Positions 10,026-18,904 are shown, counted from the first letter of the stretch. The stretch: 64,000 bases of DNA from Bog-473 sp963804055 (GCA_963804055.1 CAWDOU010000003.1:372001-436000), one strand, 5' to 3'. Program-made: numbers and translations. The notes: a model not told the origin generated them from the letters alone.

Positions 10026-10817
10026 GTGGGACTCCTCGACGGCAAGCGGCTCCTGATCACGGGCGTCCTCACCGACGCATCCCTGGCCTTCGCCGTGGCC
10101 CGCCTGGCCCAGGAGGAAGGGGCCGACGTCGTGCTCTCGGGCGCCGGCCGCGCCCTGTCGCTCACCAGGCGCACGGCGCGCAAGCTGCCGCAGGAGCCCG
10201 AGGTCCTCGAGATCGACGTGACGTCCCCCGAGCAGTTGCACGCGGCGGGCGCCGCGTTGGCCGAGCGCTGGGACCGCCTCGACGGCCTGCTGCACGCCAT
10301 CGGCTTCGCGCCGCCCGACTGCCTCGGCAGCGGCATGTTCGCGGCCGACTGGGAGGACGTCTCGACGGCGTTCCAGATCTCGACCTACTCGCTCAAGGCG
10401 CTCGTCGACGCCTTCCTCCCGCTGCTCAAGGCAGCGGGCAACGACGGGGGCGCGTCCGTGATCGGACTCGACTTCGATGCGACGGTGGCGTGGCCCGTCT
10501 ACGACTGGATGGGCGTCGCCAAGGCCGGGCTCGAGTCGCTCTCGCGCTACCTGGCCAAGGAGCTCGGCCCGGCCGGCATACGGGTCAACCTGGTGGCGGC
10601 GGGCCCCGTCCGCACCATGGCCGCCAAGTCCATCCCGGGGTTCAGCGCCTTCGAGGACACCTGGGCCGACCGGGCGCCTCTCGGCTGGGACATCCACGAC
10701 TCCACGGCGGTCGCCAAGGCCTGCCTGGCCCTCTTCAGCGACCTCCTCCCCATGACGACCGGTGAGATCCTGCACGTCGACGGCGGCGTCCATGCCGTCG
10801 GGGGCGGCTCAACGTGA
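10026..10817 (+). CDS. inhA: Enoyl-ACP reductase, InhA type
   Basis: 263-aa SDR that reduces enoyl-ACP with NADH in fatty-acid elongation. It matches InhA closely in motif order: GLLDGKRLLITG, then TDASLAF for the cofactor loop, GLDFDATVAWP (Phe of the active site), and YDWMGVAKAGLES with the Tyr, Met and catalytic Lys of the InhA active site, followed by NLVAAGPVRTMA. It is more like InhA than Gram-negative FabI. GTG 10026 is the only start fitting the family N-terminus. It stands alone, diverging from npdG. Confidence 0.92.
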   Translation: MGLLDGKRLLITGVLTDASLAFAVARLAQEEGADVVLSGAGRALSLTRRTARKLPQEPEVLEIDVTSPEQLHAAGAALAERWDRLDGLLHAIGFAPPDCLGSGMFAADWEDVSTAFQISTYSLKALVDAFLPLLKAAGNDGGASVIGLDFDATVAWPVYDWMGVAKAGLESLSRYLAKELGPAGIRVNLVAAGPVRTMAAKSIPGFSAFEDTWADRAPLGWDIHDSTAVAKACLALFSDLLPMTTGEILHVDGGVHAVGGGST

Positions 10818-10877
10818 CGGCCTGACCCACCGCCAGTCGGGACGCCCCGGGCCGTTCCCACGGGCGGAGGGTCGGCG

Positions 10878-12335
10878 ATGAGCATCTCGGATCAAGAGGT
10901 CGAGGTCAGTGAGCGGGCCCAGCTCGCCGCCAATTACCGCACCATCACGGACGGGGAGCTGACACTCGTCCAGATCTGCTGCGACTTCGTCTGCGCCTGC
11001 ATCGCCCTCCCCCTCTCGCTCATTTTGCTCTCCCACCTGTCCGCCGTGCCGGTCAACGCCCCCCGCCAGCTGGTCACCAACATGGAGATCGACTCCCTCT
11101 TCCCGGTGGCCGTGGTCATCGCGCTGGCCTCGGGCGGCATCTACCGGGTGACCCACCGCCGGCTGCAGCCGAGCGCGTTCCTCGAGATACGCGAGCTGTC
11201 CTTCGGTGTCGGCGAGGGCTGCGTGCTCGCCCTCGCCATCGGGTCGCTGTTCCACGTCCTGTTCGCCACGTCCGAGCCGTACGCCACGCAGCTGGTGATG
11301 GCCGTCATCGTGACCATCGCCAGCATCACGGTCGGCCGCATCATCCTGCGCTACTTCCTGCACACGCTGACGACCACCCGGGTCCTCGTGGTCGGCGCCG
11401 GCACCACGGCCGACCGCATCATGCTGAGCGTGCGCCAGGACCCGGGGATGACACTGGTCGGGCGCATCGCCGACGAGCGGGACGCCGACGCGCTGGGGCA
11501 GGTGGTCGACCTCCCCCGCCTGTGCCGGCAGCTCGACGTGCACCGCGTCCTCGTGGCGGCCCGGGACGAGTTCTCCGTCGAGGCCATGGACGTCTACCGC
11601 CAACTGCAGGACTTCGTGCACATCGCCATGGTGCCGCGCTACTACGAGCTGATCAGCTGGCGCTCCAGCCTCACCGACCTCGCCGGGTTGCCCTTCCTCG
11701 AGATCGCCCAACCGCACCTCAGCACGTGGGACACGTGCATGAAGCGGGCCTTCGACCTGTGCATCAGCTCGGCCGTGCTGCTCGTGAGCGCGCCCCTGCT
11801 CCTCATGGTGGCCGTCGGCGTCAAGCTCAGCTCGCCGGGGCCGGTCTTCTTCCGCCAGGTGCGCATGGGCCGCAACACCGAGCCGTTCACCGTCACCAAG
11901 TTCCGCTCCATGACCACGGGGACGGAGGTGGAGCCCGCCCCGCCCGCGGCGCTCGACGACCCCGACCGCCCGCTGCACGAGCTGCGCAACAAGAAGGACG
12001 AGAGCGGCCGCATCACCCGCTTCGGCGCCTTCCTGCGCCGGACCGGCATCGACGAGATCCCGCAGTTCATCAGCGTGTTCAAGGGCGACATGTCCGTGGT
12101 GGGCCCACGCCCGTTCATCCCGAGCGAGTCCAACGTCGAGGGCTGGGCCACCCGGCGCTTCGAGGTGCGCCCCGGCATCACCGGCCTGTGGCAGGTCTCG
12201 GGCCGCAACGACCTGACCCGCAACGACCTCGTCCAGCTCGACTACCTCTACGTCGCCTCGTGGTCGCTGTGGTGGGACCTCAAGATCATGTTCGAGACCC
12301 CCAAGACGATGGCCCGGGGCATCGGCGCCTACTGA
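10878..12335 (+). CDS. Polyprenyl-phosphate sugar phosphotransferase (WbaP/exopolysaccharide initiating enzyme)
   Basis: 485-aa membrane enzyme that starts glycan synthesis by moving a sugar-1-phosphate onto undecaprenyl phosphate. The N-terminal half has four hydrophobic segments and a central Rossmann-like region (VLVVGAGTTADR). The C-terminal half is the bacterial sugar transferase domain: KRAFDLCISS membrane hairpin, SSPGPVFFRQ, TKFRSM, RRTGIDEIPQF, VGPRP, PGITGLWQVSGRN and LDYLYV. It probably serves the glycan locus at 24-43 kb, although it lies apart from it. The start ATG 10878 has GGAGGG upstream. Confidence 0.92.
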   Translation: MSISDQEVEVSERAQLAANYRTITDGELTLVQICCDFVCACIALPLSLILLSHLSAVPVNAPRQLVTNMEIDSLFPVAVVIALASGGIYRVTHRRLQPSAFLEIRELSFGVGEGCVLALAIGSLFHVLFATSEPYATQLVMAVIVTIASITVGRIILRYFLHTLTTTRVLVVGAGTTADRIMLSVRQDPGMTLVGRIADERDADALGQVVDLPRLCRQLDVHRVLVAARDEFSVEAMDVYRQLQDFVHIAMVPRYYELISWRSSLTDLAGLPFLEIAQPHLSTWDTCMKRAFDLCISSAVLLVSAPLLLMVAVGVKLSSPGPVFFRQVRMGRNTEPFTVTKFRSMTTGTEVEPAPPAALDDPDRPLHELRNKKDESGRITRFGAFLRRTGIDEIPQFISVFKGDMSVVGPRPFIPSESNVEGWATRRFEVRPGITGLWQVSGRNDLTRNDLVQLDYLYVASWSLWWDLKIMFETPKTMARGIGAY

Positions 12336-12503
12336 CGGTCCCCCGTTCGTCACCTCCGCGACGCGTCGGAGCTGGGGCTTCGCGGCTCATCGGGGTTGCC
12401 GGGAATCTCGCGCGAAAGAGAGCGCCGCAGCCTCCGTTTCCCTTGTGAACGAGATCGTCAGCCGGTGCGGAGTGGGCCCGGGCTGGTGGCACCGAGGGAG
12501 GTC

Positions 12504-12803
12504 ATGCTCGTGCGGCAGCTTCGGGTCTGGGCAGCACTGCTGGGAGCGGCGATCGCGTGGTCGGTCACGGCGGGGCCCGCCGTCGCCTCGGCCAGCACCC
12601 GCCTCCGCTCGGGCACCATTCACGCGCAGCTGGTCAGCCACGTCTCCCCCGGCGCCAACGGACTGGCCATCAAGGGCTCGAGCGTGATGGCCGGCGTCGT
12701 CGCCGCCCTGGCCGTCTTCGCCCTGGCCTTCCTCATCGTCACCTTCATCCGCCGCCGGGTGATCTCGTCGCCCGCAGCCGGACCTGCGAGGCGCCGACAG
12801 TAG
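12504..12803 (+). CDS. Small membrane-anchored secreted protein, function unknown
   Basis: 99-aa protein with an N-terminal signal sequence (MLVRQLRVWAALLGAAIAWS...AVASAS cleavage region), a short outside segment of about 35 residues rich in Ser, His and Gly, and a C-terminal helix ending in FIRRR that would anchor it with an Arg-rich inner tail. No family recognised. The ATG at 12504 follows GGGAGG closely. It lies 9 nt upstream of the ABC exporter, so it may be an accessory of that transporter; that is inference from position only. Confidence 0.6.
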   Translation: MLVRQLRVWAALLGAAIAWSVTAGPAVASASTRLRSGTIHAQLVSHVSPGANGLAIKGSSVMAGVVAALAVFALAFLIVTFIRRRVISSPAAGPARRRQ

Positions 12804-12812
12804 GTTGCAGGC

Positions 12813-14726
12813 ATGAGTATGCGGGGCCACGCCATGGGAGGCGGCCGCGGCGGTGGATGGGGCGGCATGCGCTCCATGCGCCAGGACCGTGCCGTGCTGC
12901 AGCACAGGGTCGCCAAGGGCACGGCCCGGCGCATGCTGACCTTCGCCGTCCCCTACCGGGCCATCCTCGCCGTCTTCCTCCCCGTCGTCATCATCGACGC
13001 CGCCGTCGGCGCGGTCAGCCCGCTCATTCTGCGGGAGATCATCAACAACGGCATCGAGAAGCACAATGCCGACCTGGTCATCTGGCTCTCCGTGCTGGTC
13101 GCCGTCCTGGCCGTCGTCGACGCCGGACTCGTCCTCACCGAACGCCGCATCTCGGCCTACATCGGGGAGAGCCTGATCTACGACATGCGCTCCAAGGTGT
13201 TCCGCCACATCCAGCGCATGCCGCTGGCCTTCTTCACCCGCACCCAGACCGGCGCGCTGGTCAGCCGGCTCAACAACGACGTGATCGGCGCCCAGCAGGC
13301 CTTCACCGACCTGCTCTCCAACGTCGTGGGCAACTTCGTCACCGTGGTCATCGTCCTGGCCGCCATGTTCTTCCTCAGCTGGAAGATCACCCTGGCCGCG
13401 CTCGTCCTGGTGCCGCTGTTCCTCGTCCCGGCCCGCTTCGTGGGCCAGCGCATCGGCTCGCTGACCAAGGAGGGCTACAACCTCAACAGCGAGATGAACA
13501 TGGTGATGCAGGAGCGCTTCCAGGTGGGCGGGGCCATGCTGGTCAAGCTCCTGGGGCACCCCGAGTCCGAGGCCACCAGTTTCGAGGCCAAGGCGGGCCG
13601 GGTGCGCGACATCGGCATCTCGCAGGCCACCTACTCCCGCTTCTTCCTCGTCTCCCTCACGCTGACCGGCGCCTTGGCCACCGCGCTGGTCTACGGCTTC
13701 GGCGGCGTGGCCACCATCGACGGCGCACTCTCCATCGGGACCCTGGTCGCCCTGACCGCGTACCTGACCCGCCTGTACGGGCCGCTGACACAACTCTCCA
13801 ACGTCAACCTCGATGTGATGACCGCCCTGGTCTCCTTCGAGCGCCTCTTCGAGGTGCTCGACATCGTCCCCATGATCGAAGAGGACGCCGACGCGGTCGA
13901 CGTCCCCCGGGGCAGGGGGTCCATCTCCTTCGACCACGTGAGCTTCACCTACCCGAGCGCCGACGAGGTCTCGCTGGCCTCGCTCGAATCAGTGGCGGTG
14001 CTCGAATCGGGCGCCCGCAACGAAGTCCTCCACGACGTCTCCTTCACCGTGGAGCCGGGGCAGATGGTCGCCCTCGTCGGCCCGTCCGGCGCCGGCAAGA
14101 CCACGATCTCCATGCTGGTCCCCCGCCTCTACGACGTCACGGCGGGCACGGTGCGCCTCGGCGGCGTCGACGTGCGCCACGCCACCATGGCCTCGGTGCG
14201 CGACGTCGTGGGCGTCGTGACGCAGGACCCGCACCTCTTCCACGACACCCTGCGGGCCAACCTCCTCTACGCCCGCCCGCAGGCCACCGAGGCCGAGCTG
14301 CTCGACGCCATGGCGCAGGCCCAGGTGGGCCACCTCGTCGGCGAGCTGCCCGACGGCCTCGACACCGTGATCGGCGAGCGCGGCTACCGCCTCTCGGGCG
14401 GCGAGAAGCAGCGCGTCGCCCTGGCCCGCCTCATGCTCAAGGCGCCCGACATCGTCGTGCTCGACGAGGCGACGGCCCACCTCGACTCCGAGTCCGAGGC
14501 GGCCGTGCAGCGCGCGCTGCGCGAGACGCTCACGGGCCGCACGTCACTCGTCATCGCGCACCGCCTCTCCACCGTGCGCGAGGCCGACGAGCTGCTGGTG
14601 ATCGACGGCGGCCGGATCGTCGAGCGCGGCACCCACGCCAGCCTGCTCGCCGAGAACGGCCTCTACGCCGAGCTCTACCGCACCCAGTTCGCCGACCAGG
14701 AACAGGACGAGGAGCGCATCGCCTAG
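12813..14726 (+). CDS. ABC exporter, fused membrane and ATPase domains (ABCB/MsbA type)
   Basis: 637-aa half transporter that should dimerise and export lipids or hydrophobic compounds. Residues about 45-320 form a six-helix type-I exporter domain. The C-terminal ATPase has Walker A GPSGAGKTT, Q-loop VVTQDPHLF, signature LSGGEKQR, Walker B DIVVLDEAT and the H-loop IAHRLST. The N-terminus is unusually Gly/Met/Arg-rich (about 20 residues). ATG 12813 is the first of several nearby ATGs; a later one is possible. The operon partner is the small membrane protein upstream. Confidence 0.92.
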   Translation: MSMRGHAMGGGRGGGWGGMRSMRQDRAVLQHRVAKGTARRMLTFAVPYRAILAVFLPVVIIDAAVGAVSPLILREIINNGIEKHNADLVIWLSVLVAVLAVVDAGLVLTERRISAYIGESLIYDMRSKVFRHIQRMPLAFFTRTQTGALVSRLNNDVIGAQQAFTDLLSNVVGNFVTVVIVLAAMFFLSWKITLAALVLVPLFLVPARFVGQRIGSLTKEGYNLNSEMNMVMQERFQVGGAMLVKLLGHPESEATSFEAKAGRVRDIGISQATYSRFFLVSLTLTGALATALVYGFGGVATIDGALSIGTLVALTAYLTRLYGPLTQLSNVNLDVMTALVSFERLFEVLDIVPMIEEDADAVDVPRGRGSISFDHVSFTYPSADEVSLASLESVAVLESGARNEVLHDVSFTVEPGQMVALVGPSGAGKTTISMLVPRLYDVTAGTVRLGGVDVRHATMASVRDVVGVVTQDPHLFHDTLRANLLYARPQATEAELLDAMAQAQVGHLVGELPDGLDTVIGERGYRLSGGEKQRVALARLMLKAPDIVVLDEATAHLDSESEAAVQRALRETLTGRTSLVIAHRLSTVREADELLVIDGGRIVERGTHASLLAENGLYAELYRTQFADQEQDEERIA

Positions 14727-14736
14727 AGTCGCACAC

Positions 14737-15609
14737 CTAGTCCGGGCGCAGCACCTGTGACAGCTGGTCCGCCACCGGCGTGAACTCGGGCATCACGAAG
14801 TCGCGTCGCAACCAGTTGGCCCCGTCCACCACGAGCGTGTGGCCCGTGACGAAGGCCGCGTAGGGCGAGCAGAGCCAGGTGACGGCCCAGCCCAATTCGT
14901 GCAGCCGACCGAGCCGGCCCGCCGGGCTCCTCCTGGCGTCGACCGACTCGCCCTCCGGACGCAGTGCCTTGAGGTCGTCGCGCATGTCCTCGTGGGGGAA
15001 GAGGCCCGGGGCCGACGCGTTGACGCGGATGCCGTCGGGCGCCCACTCCACCGCCAGCGACTTGGTGAGGTTGCCCACTCCCGCCTTGGCGGCGGCGTTG
15101 TGCGCCATGCCGGGCCCGCCGGTGAAGGACTGCGTGGCCAAGATGTTGACGATCGATCCCGCCGCGCCGCGCGCCGCGAGCCGGCGCTGCAGCTCCTGAC
15201 TGCAGAAGAAGGTCCCGTCCAGCACGATGTTGGTCACCGACCGGAACGCGTTGGGCCGCATGGACGCGGCGAGCACGGGGAAGTTGGCCGCCGCGTTGTT
15301 GACGAGGATGCTCGCCGGCCCGAGTGACTGCTCCACCGTGTCGAAGGCCTGGGCGATCTGCTCGGGCTCACGGATGTCCGCCGCCGCGTGCGCCGCCCGG
15401 CCGCCGACGGCCTCCACGGCGGCCACGCCTGCCAGGCGGTGCTCCTCGGAGCGCGAGACGACGCCGATGGCGGCGCCGGCGCGCGCCAGCTCCACCGCGA
15501 TGGCCCTGCCGAGGCCCGTGCCCGCCCCGGTCACGATGGCGGTCGTGCCGGCGAAGGTGTCGGCCGGGAGGAAGGACGACCCCGCCGGCGGCGGTTCGGG
15601 CAGTCCCAC
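14737..15609 (-). CDS. SDR oxidoreductase, 2,4-dienoyl-CoA reductase-like
   Basis: 290-aa short-chain dehydrogenase. The cofactor site TGAGTGLG and the NNAAANF motif are normal. The segment GGPGMAHNAAAKAG keeps the catalytic Lys, but has His/Asn where classical SDRs have the catalytic Tyr; dienoyl-CoA reductases (DECR family) also depart from Tyr-xxx-Lys here and are followed by the same N-L-x-x-S-L-A-V-E-W pattern. It would reduce unsaturated acyl-CoA during beta-oxidation. GTG 15609 overlaps the TAG of the enoyl-CoA hydratase by one base (TAGTG), so the two are coupled, which supports the role. Confidence 0.8.
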   Translation of the reverse strand: MGLPEPPPAGSSFLPADTFAGTTAIVTGAGTGLGRAIAVELARAGAAIGVVSRSEEHRLAGVAAVEAVGGRAAHAAADIREPEQIAQAFDTVEQSLGPASILVNNAAANFPVLAASMRPNAFRSVTNIVLDGTFFCSQELQRRLAARGAAGSIVNILATQSFTGGPGMAHNAAAKAGVGNLTKSLAVEWAPDGIRVNASAPGLFPHEDMRDDLKALRPEGESVDARRSPAGRLGRLHELGWAVTWLCSPYAAFVTGHTLVVDGANWLRRDFVMPEFTPVADQLSQVLRPD

Positions 15610-16451
15610 TACTTGCCCTCGAATTCGGCCTGCTGCTTCTTGGCCTTGGCGGCGTAGCCCGCCGGCATGTCGTCGCTGACGAACTCGACCGACGCGCTCA
15701 GGGCCTCGAAGCGCAGCGCCTCGGACAGGCCCCGGTAGGCGAAGGCGTCGATGGTGCGCTTGATCGACTGCACGGCGAGGGGGGCGTTGGCGGCGATGTC
15801 GGCGGCGATGGCGGCGGCCGTCGGGACGAGCTCCTCACGCGTGGTCACCTGCTGCACGACCCCCAGGCGCTCGGCCTCGGCGGCGCTGATACGGCGACCC
15901 GTCAGCGCCAGCAGCTTGGCGTGCCCGGCACCGATCTCGTGCGCCAGGCGGAGGTCGCCGCCGGCGTCGATGGAGACGCCGACCTGCGCCTCGGGCAGCG
16001 CGAAGACGGCATCGTCGGCCGCCACGCGGATGTCGCACATGAGGGCGAGCTCGAAGCCGAAGCCGAGGCAGTAGCCCTGGACCGCGGCGACGATGGGTTG
16101 GGGCAGGTCGTGGAAGACGCGGAAGCGCTCGTGCACCCAGCGGATGCCCTCGTAGTAGTTGCGCACCTTCTCGGCCGGCGAGCGACCCGTGACCCGGTCC
16201 TCGGGCATGCCCAGGTCGACGCCGGCGCAGAAGGCGCGGCCCTCGGCCTTGACCAGCAGGACGCGGATGCGGTCGTCGAAGCGGGCCCGGTCGGCCAGGA
16301 CGCCCAGCTGCCGCGTGGCCTCCCAGGACCACATGTTGAGCTTCTCGGGGTAGTCGAGCGTGAGCGTGCCGACGCCCGACCCGTCCTCGGGCGCGTCGAG
16401 GCGGAGCTGCCAGTCCTCCTCGGGGAGCACCGGATCGGTGCGAATGGGCAT
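15609..16451 (-). CDS. Enoyl-CoA hydratase/isomerase family protein
   Basis: 280-aa crotonase-fold enzyme. The oxyanion hole is suggested by RAFCAGVDLG and by the GYCLGFGFELALMCD helix; the acid/base region LPEAQVGVSIDAGGD has Glu and Asp, more like dienoyl-CoA isomerases, which use acidic residues here, than simple hydratases. Together with the downstream DECR-like reductase this suggests handling of unsaturated or odd acyl-CoAs. The ATG at 16451 opens onto a 135-nt divergent promoter region containing a KstR-like inverted repeat. Confidence 0.87.
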   Translation of the reverse strand: MPIRTDPVLPEEDWQLRLDAPEDGSGVGTLTLDYPEKLNMWSWEATRQLGVLADRARFDDRIRVLLVKAEGRAFCAGVDLGMPEDRVTGRSPAEKVRNYYEGIRWVHERFRVFHDLPQPIVAAVQGYCLGFGFELALMCDIRVAADDAVFALPEAQVGVSIDAGGDLRLAHEIGAGHAKLLALTGRRISAAEAERLGVVQQVTTREELVPTAAAIAADIAANAPLAVQSIKRTIDAFAYRGLSEALRFEALSASVEFVSDDMPAGYAAKAKKQQAEFEGK

Positions 16452-16525
16452 AGCTGGCTGCTCCTCCCCGTGGATCTGCGAAATCGTCCGGCCGGTCCGG
16501 ACCTGCAGGGCCGGCCCGCGAAAAG

Positions 16526-16539
16526 TAGAATCTGTTCTA
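16526..16539. promoter_or_regulatory. KstR-like inverted-repeat operator over a -10 box
   Basis: TAGAATCTGTTCTA is a perfect 5-4-5 inverted repeat (TAGAA/TTCTA) in the divergent promoter between the enoyl-CoA hydratase and the nitronate monooxygenase-like gene. It fits the mycobacterial KstR consensus TnnAACnnGTTnnA at all fixed positions but one (T for C in the left half). The left half, TAGAAT, also serves as a good -10 for the rightward gene, so binding would repress it. The regulator is not in the window. Confidence 0.6.
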
Positions 16540-16542
16540 GTT

Positions 16543-16559
16543 CCCGGGGACGCCCCGGG
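16543..16559. repeat. 7-bp hairpin in the 5' leader of the nitronate monooxygenase-like gene
   Basis: CCCGGGG, ACG, CCCCGGG: a perfect 7-bp stem with a 3-nt loop immediately downstream of the KstR-like site and 28 nt before the GTG start. It could be an RNA structure in the leader, or a second protein site. Confidence 0.45.
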
Positions 16560-16586
16560 CAACCGGTCGCCAAGAGGAGGCATCCC

Positions 16587-17711
16587 GTGCACAACGAGCT
16601 GTGTGAACGCCTGGGTATCGAGTTCCCGATCTTCGCCTTCACGCACTGCCGTGACGTCGCCGCCGCGGTGAGCAACGCCGGCGGGCTCGGGGTCCTCGGC
16701 GCCGTCGGCTTCAGCGCCGACGAGCTCGAGGTGGAGCTGACCTGGCTCGACGAGCACGTGGGCGACCGCCCCTACGGCGTCGACATCGTCATCCCCGGCA
16801 AGTACGAGGGCATGGGCGAGCTGGACCCGGTGAAGCTCGAGGAGGAGCTGCGGGCGATGATCCCCGACGAGCACCGCACCTTCGCCAAGAAGATCCTGGC
16901 CGATCACGGCGTGCCCGAGCTCGAGGGCGGCCCCCGGCGCGAGCTCCTCGGCTGGACGGCGGCCACCGCGGCGCCGCTGGTGGAGGTCATCCTGCGCCAC
17001 GACAAGGTCAAGCTGGTGGCCAACGCGCTGGGCACGCCCCCCGACGACGTGATCGAGCAGGTGCACGACCACGGCATGTTGATCGCCGCCCTGGCCGGCT
17101 CCGTGAAGCACGCGCTGAACCACAAGGCGGCGGGCGTCGACATCGTCATCTGCCAGGGGTCCGAGGGCGGCGGCCACACCGGCGACGTCGGCTCCATCGT
17201 GCTGTGGCCCGAGGTCATTGACGCGGTGGCTCCCCTGCCGGTGCTCGCCGCCGGCGGCGTGGGATCGGGACGCCAGATGGCGGCGGCCATGGTCATGGGT
17301 GCGGCCGGCGTCTGGACGGGGTCGCTGTGGCTCACCGTCGAGGAGGCCGACGTGCCGCCGAAGCAGATGGAGTCGTACCTGAAGGCGACGTCGCGCGACA
17401 CGGTGCGCTCCCGCTCCTTCACGGGCAAGCCCTGCCGGCTGCTGAAGAACGACTGGACCGACGCCTGGGAGGCGCCGGGCAACCCCAAGCCGCTGGGCAT
17501 GCCGCTGCAGATGATGGTGGCCATCGACTGCGTGTCGCGCGGGCACGCCTACCCCGAGGAGGCCCGCGACGTGAACTTCAACCCCGCCGGACAGATCATC
17601 GGCCGGGCGACGTCGGTCCGGCGGACGAAGGACGTCGTGCTCGGGATGGTCGAGGAGTACGTGGACGCACTGGAGCGTCTGCAGGCGGTGAATGAGGGCG
17701 CCACCGCCTGA
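16587..17711 (+). CDS. Nitronate monooxygenase-like FMN enzyme (2-nitropropane dioxygenase family)
   Basis: 374-aa TIM-barrel flavoprotein. The QGSEGGGHTGDVGSI stretch and the AAGGVGSGRQMAAAM phosphate-binding loop are hallmarks of the NMO/FabK family; the N-terminus FPIFAFTH and SNAGGLGVLGA also fit. Some relatives act on acyl-CoA or are unrelated to nitronates, and the location beside beta-oxidation genes makes a lipid role possible. GTG 16587 is supported by GAGGAGG six nt upstream. It diverges from the enoyl-CoA hydratase across the KstR-like operator. Confidence 0.85.
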   Translation: MHNELCERLGIEFPIFAFTHCRDVAAAVSNAGGLGVLGAVGFSADELEVELTWLDEHVGDRPYGVDIVIPGKYEGMGELDPVKLEEELRAMIPDEHRTFAKKILADHGVPELEGGPRRELLGWTAATAAPLVEVILRHDKVKLVANALGTPPDDVIEQVHDHGMLIAALAGSVKHALNHKAAGVDIVICQGSEGGGHTGDVGSIVLWPEVIDAVAPLPVLAAGGVGSGRQMAAAMVMGAAGVWTGSLWLTVEEADVPPKQMESYLKATSRDTVRSRSFTGKPCRLLKNDWTDAWEAPGNPKPLGMPLQMMVAIDCVSRGHAYPEEARDVNFNPAGQIIGRATSVRRTKDVVLGMVEEYVDALERLQAVNEGATA

Positions 17712-17730
17712 ATGCCATGCTTGTGGTGGC

Positions 17731-18216
17731 ATGGGACGCATCGATCGAACGCGGGCTCGGTCCTTCGAAGGCCTCTGCGTCGGAACGTTGCTGCTGTTGC
17801 TGGTCGCCGTGCCGGCCTGTGGCTCGTCGTCGACCCCGGCCGCCCTCGCCACGACGACGACGACCACGTCATCGTCGGTGTCGTTGCCCGACCAGGGGCC
17901 GGCGGAGACCGCGGCCTGCACCGCGAATGCCCAGGGCGTCAGCACCGCACTGGCCGCCTACCAGGCCGAGCACGGTGCCTATCCCTCGCCTCCGGCACCT
18001 TGGAGCGCCGCGACCTACGCGTCGAACTACCAGCCCCTCACGGCCGCCGGCGGCGGCGGCCCCTTCATGGCGAGTGCGCCCAAGACGACGTCGTACGTGA
18101 TCGAGTACGACGCGGCGGGACACGTCTGGGTCGCACCACCGGGGTCCTACGGGCCCTACAACAAGGGACAGGACATCGCGGTGACGCCGAACATCTGCGA
18201 CGCAGCCGTCGGCTGA
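17731..18216 (+). CDS. Lipoprotein with pilin-like C-terminal region
   Basis: 161-aa lipoprotein. Signal peptide with lipobox VPAC, then a Ser/Thr-rich linker with a run of Thr, then a domain starting CTANAQGVSTALAAYQAEHGAYP that resembles the short helix-plus-sheet modules related to type II secretion pseudopilins (helix, YP turn, then strands ending in a Tyr/Val-rich region). It is not processed as a pilin because it has a lipobox. Function unknown. It starts 19 nt after the nitronate monooxygenase-like gene, in the same direction. Confidence 0.7.
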   Translation: MGRIDRTRARSFEGLCVGTLLLLLVAVPACGSSSTPAALATTTTTTSSSVSLPDQGPAETAACTANAQGVSTALAAYQAEHGAYPSPPAPWSAATYASNYQPLTAAGGGGPFMASAPKTTSYVIEYDAAGHVWVAPPGSYGPYNKGQDIAVTPNICDAAVG

Positions 18217-18229
18217 CGGCGGAGCGACG

Positions 18230-18235
18230 TAAGGT
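18230..18235 (+). promoter_or_regulatory. -10-like box 9 nt before the nitroreductase start
   Basis: TAAGGT, 9 nt before ATG 18245, with no Shine-Dalgarno between. The spacing would put the transcript start at or next to the start codon (leaderless mRNA). No clear -35 seen. Confidence 0.35.
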
Positions 18236-18244
18236 GCCGGGCAT

Positions 18245-18904
18245 ATGGATCTGCACGAAGCGCTGTACACGACCCGTGCCATGCGGCGGGTCCGGCCCGA
18301 CCCGATCCCGCTCGACGTCCAGGCCCGCATCCTCGATGCGGCGATCCGGGCCCCCTCCGGCGGCAACCAGCAGAACTGGCGTTTCCTCTGGGTCGACGAC
18401 CCGGCCAAGAAGGCCGCACTGGCCCCGCTCTACCAGCACGCCATGGGTGAGCTCTGGAAGACCGTCTACAAGGACCAGCTCGAGGCCGCCCATGCCGACC
18501 CCGAGGCGCCCGAGTCCGTGCAGATGCTCAAGGTGCAGCGCTCGGCCCAGTGGCTGGCCGACCACTTCGAGACGGTGCCGCTCTACCTGTTCCCGTTCTC
18601 GCAGTACGACCCGACGGGTGGCTCCATCTATCCCGCCGTCTGGAACGCCATGCTGGCCGCGCGCGCCGAGGGCGTCGGGACCTGCCTGACGGCGCTCCTG
18701 CAGTTCTTCCACCCGACCGAGACCTTCGAGATCCTCGGCGTGCCCGACGACCAGGGATGGATCCTCTCGGGCACGGTGAGCTTCGGCTATCCGACCGGCA
18801 CCTGGGGCGTGGCCCAGCGGCGGCCGGTCCACGAGGTCGCGTACCGCAACACCTGGGGCACCGAGGTCGGCTTCGAGGTGCCAACGCCCCTGTGGGAGGG
18901 CTGA
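18245..18904 (+). CDS. Nitroreductase-family FMN oxidoreductase
   Basis: 219-aa nitroreductase-fold protein. FMN-binding signs are TTRAMRRVRPDPI near the start, APSGGNQQNWRF (residues about 36-48), and the C-terminal GYP-x-GTWG region. It likely reduces quinones, nitro groups or enones with NAD(P)H; the natural substrate is unknown. ATG 18245 lacks a Shine-Dalgarno and sits just after a -10-like box. The downstream carboxylase gene overlaps its last codons. Confidence 0.85.
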   Translation: MDLHEALYTTRAMRRVRPDPIPLDVQARILDAAIRAPSGGNQQNWRFLWVDDPAKKAALAPLYQHAMGELWKTVYKDQLEAAHADPEAPESVQMLKVQRSAQWLADHFETVPLYLFPFSQYDPTGGSIYPAVWNAMLAARAEGVGTCLTALLQFFHPTETFEILGVPDDQGWILSGTVSFGYPTGTWGVAQRRPVHEVAYRNTWGTEVGFEVPTPLWEG

